Shown one piece after another: positions 1-6,909 of a stretch of DNA of 38,284 bases. The notes beneath the pieces were generated by a model that did not search any database, was not told where the DNA came from, and worked only from the letters and a program-made list of their open reading frames with translations. The position numbers were made by a program, and so were the translations under genes. Source of the stretch: Aquidulcibacter sp. (GTDB taxonomy: Bacteria > Pseudomonadota > Alphaproteobacteria > Caulobacterales > Aquidulcibacteraceae); contig NZ_JADCBK010000134.1 in NCBI RefSeq assembly GCF_020253525.1, positions 1 to 38,284 on the forward strand, read 5' to 3'. Numbering within the stretch: position 1 is the stretch's first letter; each line of letters begins with the position of its first letter.

Positions 1-332
1 CAACCCCCGGCCTTGGTTGGATTAGCGGGCAAACTTCGGTCATTCAACCGGGCGCGGCGGACCTAAAAGTACCGCATATGGGCTGGAATACTGCTGAACC
101 CACCGGCAATGCGGTGTTGGAAAAGGCATGGGGCGGCGCGCAAGATGTCTATTTCGTCCACTCCTTTGCCTTTCGCGCGGCGCATGTAGGCGATGTGGCG
201 GCTTGGTGCACCTATGGGGCTGATCGGTTTGCCGCTGCCGTCCAGAAAGACAATGTGATGGGCGTGCAATTTCACCCCGAGAAAAGCCAAAGGGCCGGCC
301 TCGCCCTTTTGGAAGAATGGCTAAAGCAATGA
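1..332 (+). CDS. hisH: Imidazole glycerol phosphate synthase, glutaminase subunit HisH (5' truncated)
   Basis: Only the last 109 residues are in the window; the frame is open from base 3. HisH hydrolyses glutamine and channels ammonia to HisF, which makes imidazole glycerol phosphate and AICAR in histidine synthesis. The visible part has the family signatures PGLGW, KVPHMGWN and the C-terminal FHPEKS, which carries the His and Glu of the class I glutamine amidotransferase triad. The nucleophilic Cys lies upstream, outside the window. The stop overlaps the hisA start as ATGA (329-332), so the two are probably translationally coupled. Identification is secure; the truncation is only the window edge. 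Confidence 0.95.
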   Translation, partial: TPGLGWISGQTSVIQPGAADLKVPHMGWNTAEPTGNAVLEKAWGGAQDVYFVHSFAFRAAHVGDVAAWCTYGADRFAAAVQKDNVMGVQFHPEKSQRAGLALLEEWLKQ

Positions 333-1051
333 TCCTGTATCCCGCAATTGACTTAAAAGACGGACAGGCCGTGCGCCTCTATAAGGGCGACTTTGCGCAA
401 ATGACGGTGTTTGACACCGATCCCGCAGCCCGTGCCGCAAGCTTTGAAGCCATGGGCTTTGGCTATTTGCATATTGTGGATTTGGATGGTGCCTTAAAGG
501 GGGCGGGCGCTAATATGGACGCCATCGCCGCCATTCGCGCCCGGACAAGCCTGCCCATGCAAGTGGGCGGCGGTATTCGCGACTTGAAAGCGATTGAAAA
601 GGCCCTTTCCATGGGGGTCACCCGCGTCATTCTGGGCACGATTGCCGCCAAACAACCCCAGTTTGTGCGGGAAGCCGCCAAAGCCTTTCCGGGCCAAGTG
701 GCGGTGGGCATTGATGCGATTGACGGCATGGTCGCGGTTGAAGGGTGGGTTGAGACAACGAATTTGGCCGCGCTAGACCTCGCCCGCCAGTTTGAAGATG
801 CAGGCGTGGCCGCCTTGATCGTCACCGATGTCGGGCGAGACGGCACCAAGACCGGGATTAACATCGACTTCACAGGGGCAATTGCCGATGCGGTCGGCAT
901 GGATGTCATCGCGTCGGGCGGCTTGGCAGGGGTGCAGGATATTGTTGCCCTCAAAACCCGTCCAGGTAAGCCCGTTGCGGGGGCGATTTTGGGCCGGGCG
1001 CTGTACGATGGCCTGATTGACCCGGTTGAAGCCCTGAAGGCTGCGGCATGA
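329..1051 (+). CDS. hisA: Phosphoribosylformimino-AICAR ribotide isomerase HisA
   Basis: HisA catalyses the Amadori rearrangement of ProFAR to PRFAR, the step before HisHF. I place the start at ATG 329 rather than the in-frame ATG at 317. It gives the classical N-terminus [12 protein letters not shown], it puts the catalytic Asp at residue 8 as in characterised HisA, and it makes an ATGA overlap with hisH. The second catalytic Asp is in VGIDA (residue 129). Phosphate-binding glycine motifs typical of the half-barrel fold are present (GGGIRD, and ASGG near the C-terminus). At 240 residues the length is normal. The gene sits in a his operon whose junctions all overlap by 4 bp. Confidence 0.96.
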   Translation: MILYPAIDLKDGQAVRLYKGDFAQMTVFDTDPAARAASFEAMGFGYLHIVDLDGALKGAGANMDAIAAIRARTSLPMQVGGGIRDLKAIEKALSMGVTRVILGTIAAKQPQFVREAAKAFPGQVAVGIDAIDGMVAVEGWVETTNLAALDLARQFEDAGVAALIVTDVGRDGTKTGINIDFTGAIADAVGMDVIASGGLAGVQDIVALKTRPGKPVAGAILGRALYDGLIDPVEALKAAA

Positions 1052-1830
1052 GTCTGAAAGTTCGCATCATACCCTGCTTGGATGTGAAGGATGGCCGCGT
1101 CGTCAAAGGCGTCCAGTTTGAAGGGCTGCGCGATGCAGGCGATCCGGTCGAACAAGCCCAATTTTATGACGCCGAAGGGGCAGACGAAATCTGCTTTCTC
1201 GATATCTCAGCCAGTCATGAAGGCCGGGGCACGCTGTTAGACGTCGTCCGCCGCACCGCAGAAGTCTGCTTTACGCCTTTGACGGTTGGAGGCGGGGTGC
1301 GCACAACCGATGATTTCCGCGCGCTGCTGCTGGCCGGGGCTGACAAGGTCGCGATCAATACATCCGCTGTCAAAGACCCCAGCTTGGTGACTGCCGCCGC
1401 ACGCCGCTTTGGGGCCCAATGTGTCGTGGTCGCCATTGACGCCAAGCAAACAGGGCCCGAGCGCTGGGAAATCTTCACCCATGGTGGCCGCAATCCAACC
1501 GGCCTAGATGCTTTGGCCTTTGCCAAGGACGTGGTGGACCGTGGCGCGGGGGAGCTTTTGGTCACCTCCATGGATAAGGACGGCACCAAATCGGGCTATG
1601 ATCTGGCTTTGACGCGCGCCATAGCTGATAGCGTCTCGGTGCCTGTGATCGCTTCGGGTGGCGTTGGCAATTTAGGCGATTTGGTTGCGGGCATCACGCA
1701 AGGCCATGCCAATGCCGTTCTGGCGGCATCGATTTTTCACTTCAGAACCCATACACTGGCCGAGGCGCGGGCGGCTTTGGCTGCGGCCGGGGCCCAAGTA
1801 CGGCAACCGATTCAAGGAAACTTGCGATGA
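1048..1830 (+). CDS. hisF: Imidazole glycerol phosphate synthase, cyclase subunit HisF
   Basis: A 260-residue (beta/alpha)8 barrel that uses ammonia from HisH to convert PRFAR to imidazole glycerol phosphate and AICAR. The N-terminal motif [16 protein letters not shown] carries the catalytic Asp12, and Asp131 in VVAIDAK is the second catalytic acid. Phosphate-binding motifs GGGVRT and ASGGVG are intact. Its start overlaps the hisA stop and its stop overlaps the hisE start, both as ATGA. This fits stoichiometric production with the adjacent HisH. The AICAR by-product enters purine synthesis, whose purE and purK genes lie elsewhere in this window with no visible link. Confidence 0.97.
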   Translation: MSLKVRIIPCLDVKDGRVVKGVQFEGLRDAGDPVEQAQFYDAEGADEICFLDISASHEGRGTLLDVVRRTAEVCFTPLTVGGGVRTTDDFRALLLAGADKVAINTSAVKDPSLVTAAARRFGAQCVVVAIDAKQTGPERWEIFTHGGRNPTGLDALAFAKDVVDRGAGELLVTSMDKDGTKSGYDLALTRAIADSVSVPVIASGGVGNLGDLVAGITQGHANAVLAASIFHFRTHTLAEARAALAAAGAQVRQPIQGNLR

Positions 1831-2159
1831 GTGACACCTTAGGCCACGCTTTAGACCAGCTGTTGGCGGATGTGGCCGAAAAAGCCAAGGCCGATCCAAG
1901 CCAAAGCTATACCGCGAAACTGCTGCAAGGCGGCCCGGTTTTGTGTGGCAAAAAGCTGGGTGAAGAAGGCGTCGAAACCGCTTTGGCCATTGCTGGCGGC
2001 ACGGTAGAGGAAATCGCCAAGGAAGCCGCTGATCTTCTTTATCACTTGAGTGTAGGTCTCCTCGCACGGGGGGTAACCGGGGCCGATGTCGCCGCCATTC
2101 TAGAGGCCCGCCGTGGCACATCAGGCCTCGATGAAAAGGCTGCGAGAGCACAGTCATGA
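1827..2159 (+). CDS. hisE: Phosphoribosyl-ATP pyrophosphatase HisE
   Basis: A 110-residue MazG-like all-alpha pyrophosphohydrolase that converts phosphoribosyl-ATP to phosphoribosyl-AMP, the second step of histidine synthesis. The metal-binding helix [10 protein letters not shown] and the second acidic helix EAADLLYHL are the family signature. It is a free-standing HisE, not the HisIE fusion of enterobacteria, so hisI should lie elsewhere on the chromosome. It is joined by ATGA overlaps to hisF upstream and to a GNAT gene downstream. Confidence 0.95.
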   Translation: MSDTLGHALDQLLADVAEKAKADPSQSYTAKLLQGGPVLCGKKLGEEGVETALAIAGGTVEEIAKEAADLLYHLSVGLLARGVTGADVAAILEARRGTSGLDEKAARAQS

Positions 2160-2677
2160 TCGGCGAGTTGCAGGTTCGATTGGCTAAAGATGCCGATGCA
2201 GAAGCTTTAGCAGCCTTTGGTGCCAAGACGTTTCTGGCCACCTTTGGCCACCTCTATCCACCAGAAGACAAAGAATTTTTCATGGCCGCCCGCTATAGCT
2301 TGGAGCGGACCTTGCAGGATATTCGCGATCCTGTCAGGGCCATGACTGTGGTTTATCAGGGCGATGATCTGGTCGCTTTCCTCGATTGTGGGCCTTTGAC
2401 CTTGCCCGTTGAGGCCCCAGAGCCTGACGCGCTGGAGCTGTACCGCCTCTATCTCGATGAAACCCAAAAGGGGACGGGTCTGGCCCATCGATTGATGGAC
2501 CTAGCGATCCAATGGGCGCGGGAGAAACACGCGCCTGCCCTTTATCTGGGTGTGTGGTCACAAAATGAGCGCGCCAAGCGCCTGTATACCAAATATGGCT
2601 TTGAGATTATTGGCGCCTATCACTTCAAAGTGGGCAATACGCTCGATGATGAGCGGATCATGCGGCTCGCGCTCTAA
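2156..2677 (+). CDS. GNAT-family N-acetyltransferase, coupled to the his operon
   Basis: A 173-residue single-domain GNAT. The acetyl-CoA loop is visible as QKGTGLAHRLM after a hydrophobic beta-4 strand (LYRLYLDET), followed by VWSQNERAKRLYTKYGF, the usual motif B region. The start ATG overlaps the hisE stop (ATGA at 2156-2159), so it is probably translated with the his genes. The substrate cannot be read from sequence. Peptide N-termini, amines or polyamines are all possible, and the his context does not prove a role in histidine metabolism. It converges on the permease gene with a 10-bp gap. Confidence 0.85.
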   Translation: MIGELQVRLAKDADAEALAAFGAKTFLATFGHLYPPEDKEFFMAARYSLERTLQDIRDPVRAMTVVYQGDDLVAFLDCGPLTLPVEAPEPDALELYRLYLDETQKGTGLAHRLMDLAIQWAREKHAPALYLGVWSQNERAKRLYTKYGFEIIGAYHFKVGNTLDDERIMRLAL

Positions 2678-2691
2678 GCTGTGGCGCTTAG
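2674..2691. other. Small stem-loop spanning the two convergent stop codons
   Basis: CTAAGC at 2674-2679 and GCTTAG at 2686-2691 are exact inverted repeats with a 6-nt loop. They include the stop codons of the converging GNAT and TSUP genes. No T-tract follows on either strand, so a terminator role is weakly supported; pairing of two stop contexts could arise by chance. Confidence 0.3.
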
Positions 2692-3467
2692 ACCAGACCC
2701 AAGGCTTTGGACAGTGAGAATAGGCTCGTGACAGTCAAAACCGTGCCGACCAGATAGAGCAATTGTTTGGCGGGCACCCGCTTGGCCAAAATCGCGCCAA
2801 ATGGCGCTGCCATCAAGCCGCCAATGATCAGGCCTACGGTGGCAAGCGTAAAGGCTTCCCAGCCCAAGGTGGCGATGAAGGTTGCCGAAATGACCGTGGT
2901 GAGGAAGAATTCCGCCGTATTGACGGTTCCGATCGTCATGCGCGGCTCTGTGCCCTGAACCAATAGGTTGGAAGTCACCACGGGACCCCACCCGCCGCCA
3001 CCGACCGCATCTAAAAAGCCACCAACCAAACCGAGGGGCCCGGCATATTTGGCTGTCCGATGGGGTTGGCCCTTGGTCATGCGCCAGCCGCGCCACAAGA
3101 GATAGACGCCAATACACGCCAAATAGGCCATCACATAGGGCCGTGCGGTATCTGCATGAATATTGGCCAAGAGGTAAGCCCCAGTAATCCCGCCAATCAT
3201 GCCGGGGATAACCAGCGTTGCAAAAAGCTTCCAATTCACATTGCGGTGGATGGTATGGCTTACCGCTGAAGCGGCCGTCGTAAAGACCTCAACAATATGG
3301 ACCGTCGAGGAAGCCTTGGCCGGCGGCATGCCCATGACACTGACCAATAAAGTGCTGGTGATCACGCCAAAGGCCATGCCCAAAGCCCCATCCACCAATT
3401 GCGCAACAAAGCCGACCGCGATGAACGGCCAGATGTCGTGCCAATGATGGCTGATGAACTCAATCAC
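2688..3467 (-). CDS. TSUP (TauE/SafE) family membrane transporter
   Basis: A 259-residue, almost wholly hydrophobic protein with about eight membrane segments. It has the internal duplication typical of TSUP permeases: a glycine-rich helix near residues 20-35 (VDGALGMAFG) and a second in the C-terminal half (GGFLDAVGGGGWGP). The family exports or imports small sulfur and carbon anions such as sulfite, sulfoacetate or thiosulfate, but members cannot be assigned a substrate from sequence. An aminotransferase and a cysteine synthase lie upstream on the same strand, and a sulfonate uptake locus is 6 kb away. A role in sulfite export is attractive but is inference. A 129-bp spacer separates it from the upstream gene, so it probably has its own promoter. 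Confidence 0.88.
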   Translation of the reverse strand: MIEFISHHWHDIWPFIAVGFVAQLVDGALGMAFGVITSTLLVSVMGMPPAKASSTVHIVEVFTTAASAVSHTIHRNVNWKLFATLVIPGMIGGITGAYLLANIHADTARPYVMAYLACIGVYLLWRGWRMTKGQPHRTAKYAGPLGLVGGFLDAVGGGGWGPVVTSNLLVQGTEPRMTIGTVNTAEFFLTTVISATFIATLGWEAFTLATVGLIIGGLMAAPFGAILAKRVPAKQLLYLVGTVLTVTSLFSLSKALGLV

Positions 3468-3596
3468 AAAAAGCGCTCCAAGGCTGGCTTCATTGAAAGT
3501 TTTCTATACGCATCTGGGTTCACCCTAGCGATGAATGCAAGCTGCAACCAGCCGTTAGAGATACTATTGAACAGAGGTGCCGGAAAAAGCGACATG

Positions 3597-4763
3597 TCAG
3601 GTCCCCATCGCCTGTCGCGCTTTGGCCAGCCTGCCAATCGCCTCCCGCAGAACCGTCTCTTGCTTGGCAAAACATAAGCGGATGATGGGTGGGGCTTCCT
3701 CGGGTTTTTCGTACAAGCTCTGCAGCGGAATTGCCGCAACGCCATAGGTTTTTACGGCTTCAAAACAGAAATCTAGCGCGGGTCGGTCAATGCCGGATTG
3801 TTGTAGGTCAAGACACATGAAATAGGTTGCCGCACTGTCGAGCACGCAAAAACCCTGATCCAACAGCCCCTGACGCAAAATCTGATACGCTGCCTGATAG
3901 GTTGCGGCTTGCTCATCAAACCAGGCCCTATCCCAGCCAAGCCCTTGCGCCACCGCGCCTTGCAGATGGGGTGGCGTGGTGAAGGTCAAGAATTGATGGG
4001 CTTTGCCAATCACCTTGGCGATCTCAGGGGCGGCACATACAAAGCCCACTTTCCAGCCCGTCACGCCAAACATCTTGCCCGCTGAGCCAATCTTCACCGT
4101 GCGGTCCGCCATGCCAGGCAAGCCCAGCAGCGATTGGTGTGGCTGATCGGTGAGGCGCACATGTTCCCACACTTCGTCACAAATGGCGATCAGATCATGG
4201 TTTTGGCAGAGTTTGGCGAGGCCCAGAAGTTCAGCATGGCTAAAGCTTCGCCCGGTCGGGTTCATGGGATTATTGAGAACAATGGCACGGGTCTTTGCCG
4301 TGATGGCCGCTTCAATCTCGGCCAGATCGAGATGCCAGTGCGGCGGCTTTAGCACGATGGTGCGTGGGATTGCGCCAGCCCGTGCGATCAAGGGGCGATA
4401 GGCGTCATAGGCGGGGTCAAGCACGATCACTTCGTCGCCGGGGGATAGAAGCGCCAGAAAGCTCGCCGCTAAGGCCTCCGTCGCGCCAGAGGTGACAACC
4501 ACCTGCTCAGCGCTCAGCGCCAAACCCTGATGGGCGGCATAATGGGCTGCCACCGCTGCCCGAAGTGCCGGAATCCCCAGCATGGGGGGATATTGATTGC
4601 TGCCGGTCATCAGCCCCTCGCAGGCTAAACGTCGCAGCGCTTCTGGGCCTTGGCTGTCGGGAAAACCTTGGCCCAGATTGATGGCCTCATGCGTGCGCGC
4701 CAGACCCGACATCACTTCGAAGATGGTGGTCGGCAGCTCCGAAAAATGGGGGTTAAAGCCCAT
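3597..4763 (-). CDS. PLP-dependent aminotransferase, class I/II
   Basis: A fold-type I aminotransferase of 388 residues from ATG 4763, which lies 2 bp after the cysteine synthase stop. An in-frame TTG at 4775 would overlap that gene and is less likely. Visible features are the INLGQGFPD N-terminus, SGATEA for phosphate binding, the NNPMNPTGR loop, DEVW (Asp196, pairing with the PLP ring nitrogen) and the Schiff-base Lys230 in GSAGKMFGVTGWKVGF. The SAGK context and short N-terminus resemble the methionine/kynurenine/glutamine-transaminase-like group. The amino donor is not determinable. Its tight link to cysteine synthase suggests sulfur amino acid metabolism, which is inference. Confidence 0.88.
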   Translation of the reverse strand: MGFNPHFSELPTTIFEVMSGLARTHEAINLGQGFPDSQGPEALRRLACEGLMTGSNQYPPMLGIPALRAAVAAHYAAHQGLALSAEQVVVTSGATEALAASFLALLSPGDEVIVLDPAYDAYRPLIARAGAIPRTIVLKPPHWHLDLAEIEAAITAKTRAIVLNNPMNPTGRSFSHAELLGLAKLCQNHDLIAICDEVWEHVRLTDQPHQSLLGLPGMADRTVKIGSAGKMFGVTGWKVGFVCAAPEIAKVIGKAHQFLTFTTPPHLQGAVAQGLGWDRAWFDEQAATYQAAYQILRQGLLDQGFCVLDSAATYFMCLDLQQSGIDRPALDFCFEAVKTYGVAAIPLQSLYEKPEEAPPIIRLCFAKQETVLREAIGRLAKARQAMGT

Positions 4764-4765
4764 GC

Positions 4766-5749
4766 TCACAGCCAATCTGCCACCGGAAGGCCTTTGGAGG
4801 TCAGGAAGTCGCGATTGAATAATTTGCTTTGATAGCGGCTGGCATAGTCACACAAAATGGTGACGATCGTTTTGCCCGGTCCCAAATCCTTGGCCAAGCG
4901 CATGGCCCCCACGACATTCAGGGCCGCAGATCCGCCAATGGTTAAGCCCTCATTTTTGACCAGATCAAATAAGACCGGCAGCCATTCCTCGTCTTCGACG
5001 CGATAGGCATAATCTACCAGCACATCTTCCAGATTGGCGGTTACACGACCTTGGCCGATCCCTTCGGTGATCGACGTGCCCGTCGCCTTCAACTCACCAT
5101 CCTTATACCAATGATAAAGCGCAGCCCCGCCCGGATCGGCGATACCGATGGCGATGTTTGGGTTGCGGGCTTTCAGCGCGCGGCTTATGCCGCCCAAGGT
5201 TCCGCCGGAGCCGACCGAACAGATAAAGCCATCAATCTTGCCCTCGGTCTGCTCCCAGATTTCTGGGCCGGTGGTTTCTTCATGCGCGCGGCGATTGGCA
5301 AGATTGTCAAACTGATTGGCCCAAAGGCCGCCCTGTTCTTCGGCGATACGCCTGGATACTTTGGTGTAATGGTCGGGGTGGGCAAAGGCCACGGCATCGA
5401 CTTCGACGAGTTCAGCGCCAAATAGTTTCACCGCGTCCTTTTTCTCCTGCGACTGCGTGCGCGGCATGACGATGATGCAGCGATAGCCCAACGCATTGGC
5501 CACCATGGACAAGCCAATGCCTGTATTGCCAGCCGTGCCCTCAACGATCAGCCCGCCTGGCTTTAACGCGCCGCTGGCTTGGGCATCGCGAATTATGCCC
5601 AGTGCCGCCCGGTCTTTTACCGATTGACCCGGGTTCAGAAACTCGGCCTTGCCCAGAATTTCACAGCCTGTCGCCTCACTTGCCGCGCGCAGACGGACCA
5701 GCGGTGTCCCTCCAATCAAGTCAATCACTGTTTTGGCATAGTGGGTCAT
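4766..5749 (-). CDS. cysK: Cysteine synthase (O-acetylserine sulfhydrylase) family
   Basis: A 327-residue fold-type II PLP enzyme that makes cysteine from O-acetylserine and sulfide. The start is set at ATG 5749; a GTG directly before it is an alternative. LIGGTPLVRL opens the domain, PLP-binding Lys45 is in NPGQSVKDR, the substrate loop is EGTAGNTG, and the phosphate cup is GSGGTLGG. The C-terminal DYASRYQSKLFN is typical of a proteobacterial branch near CysK but distinct from E. coli CysK. Related cystathionine beta-synthases and O-phosphoserine enzymes share much of this, so the acyl donor is inferred. It heads a minus-strand pair with the aminotransferase and could fix sulfide derived from sulfonate sulfite. 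Confidence 0.88.
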   Translation of the reverse strand: MTHYAKTVIDLIGGTPLVRLRAASEATGCEILGKAEFLNPGQSVKDRAALGIIRDAQASGALKPGGLIVEGTAGNTGIGLSMVANALGYRCIIVMPRTQSQEKKDAVKLFGAELVEVDAVAFAHPDHYTKVSRRIAEEQGGLWANQFDNLANRRAHEETTGPEIWEQTEGKIDGFICSVGSGGTLGGISRALKARNPNIAIGIADPGGAALYHWYKDGELKATGTSITEGIGQGRVTANLEDVLVDYAYRVEDEEWLPVLFDLVKNEGLTIGGSAALNVVGAMRLAKDLGPGKTIVTILCDYASRYQSKLFNRDFLTSKGLPVADWL

Positions 5750-6008
5750 CACGCATCAGGTCCTTTGGCTCTCAGCCGTAGCTGCTTCTATCTCGCCCTC
5801 ACTTGGGGGTGGCTGTCAATGTCAGCAAGGCCCGAAACTTTTTGATCGCGCGCGATTCTGTGATTGGCTAATTTGTTCAACTTCTTTAAGGCAGTAACCA
5901 GTTTAAGCGGTGGGCCCGTGGCGCACCATGCTATGTTCTAATTTGCTCTTTGTGGTCTATTTGGTCGCGGGCAAGCTATAGTTTGAGCCAAGGGGCGCGA
6001 TTAAGGCC
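5750..6008. promoter_or_regulatory. Divergent spacer between cysK and murQ
   Basis: This 259-bp gap must hold promoters for both directions. It contains a perfect 12-bp palindrome, ATCGCGCGCGAT, at 5845-5856, roughly midway. Several AT-rich stretches follow (5864-5900 and 5930-5960), but I could not pick a convincing -35/-10 pair. I see no small gene here. Confidence 0.4.
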
Positions 6009-6890
6009 ATGACGGAAGCAGCACTGCAAGCCTATCTCCATATTGCTGACTGGCCCACCGGCGACGCTGTCGCTGAAATGATTGCCAATCAAAGCCAAGC
6101 GGCAGCAGCGGTTGCAGGAGTCTCAGCCCAGCTCGCCCGTGCAGCCGATGAAGCGGCAGCCCGATTAGGGCGAAGCGGTCGTTTGGTTTATGCCGGTGCG
6201 GGCACCTCTGGCCGGATTGGTGTGCAGGACGGGGTCGAGCTTGGCCCCACCTATGGCTGGCCGAAGGAGCGCATGATCTTCCTGATGGCCGGCGGGCAGG
6301 CAGCCTTTATGCAAGCTGTTGAAGGGGCAGAGGATGATCATGCCAAGGGCGTGGAAGAGGCCCGTGCCTTAAAGCTAACTTCCAGCGATGTTGTCCTTGG
6401 TTTGGCCGCCAGCGGCTCTACGCCTTATACCATCGGGGTGATTGAGGCCGCGCGGGCGGCAGGGGCCTTGACCATTGGCCTTGCCAACAAACTTCCTGCA
6501 CCTTTGTGCGACGCTGCCGAGATCGGTATTCTGATCGAGACAGGGGCCGAAGTGATTGCCGGTTCTACCCGCATGAAGGCCGGAACAGCGCAGAAGATTG
6601 CCCTCAATGTCCTCTCCACCGCCATCATGATCCGCTTGGGCTTTGTTTATGAGGGGCGGATGGTGGCGATGCAAATCTCCAACCGAAAGCTTCTGGCCCG
6701 GGCTAAAGCCATGATTGTAGAGCTGACAGGCTGCGGGGAAGAGCAAGCCGCTGTTGCCTTAGAGCAAGCAGGGCGTAACATTCGTGTCGCGATCCTGTTG
6801 GTGAAGGGTTGGACTTTGGATCAAGCCAAAGCCGATCTTGACCATTGGGCCGGAAATCTTGCAGCTGTTCTGCAGGCAAACTCTAGCTGA
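6009..6890 (+). CDS. murQ: N-acetylmuramic acid 6-phosphate etherase MurQ
   Basis: A SIS-domain lyase of 293 residues that cleaves the lactyl ether of MurNAc-6-phosphate to give GlcNAc-6-phosphate and lactate during cell-wall sugar recycling in the cytoplasm. The family core is clear: YAGAGTSGRIGV for phosphate binding, Glu77 in GVELGPTYGW and Glu108 in AVEGAEDD (matching catalytic Glu83 and Glu114 of E. coli MurQ), then GLAASGSTPY and EVIAGSTRMKAGTAQK. The N-terminus is shorter than usual and lacks the common ST-rich lead. The usual DAAECPPT reads QDGVELGP, so it is a diverged member. No MurNAc kinase or NagZ lies in the window; a family 3 glycosidase follows 19 bp downstream. Confidence 0.9.
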   Translation: MTEAALQAYLHIADWPTGDAVAEMIANQSQAAAAVAGVSAQLARAADEAAARLGRSGRLVYAGAGTSGRIGVQDGVELGPTYGWPKERMIFLMAGGQAAFMQAVEGAEDDHAKGVEEARALKLTSSDVVLGLAASGSTPYTIGVIEAARAAGALTIGLANKLPAPLCDAAEIGILIETGAEVIAGSTRMKAGTAQKIALNVLSTAIMIRLGFVYEGRMVAMQISNRKLLARAKAMIVELTGCGEEQAAVALEQAGRNIRVAILLVKGWTLDQAKADLDHWAGNLAAVLQANSS

Positions 6891-6909
6891 TAGACCCGAA
6901 AGGCATGTC

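Noticed and set aside
463-1161. A 232-codon minus-strand frame across hisA and hisF
   Set aside because: It is antisense to two secure his genes and shows no domain.
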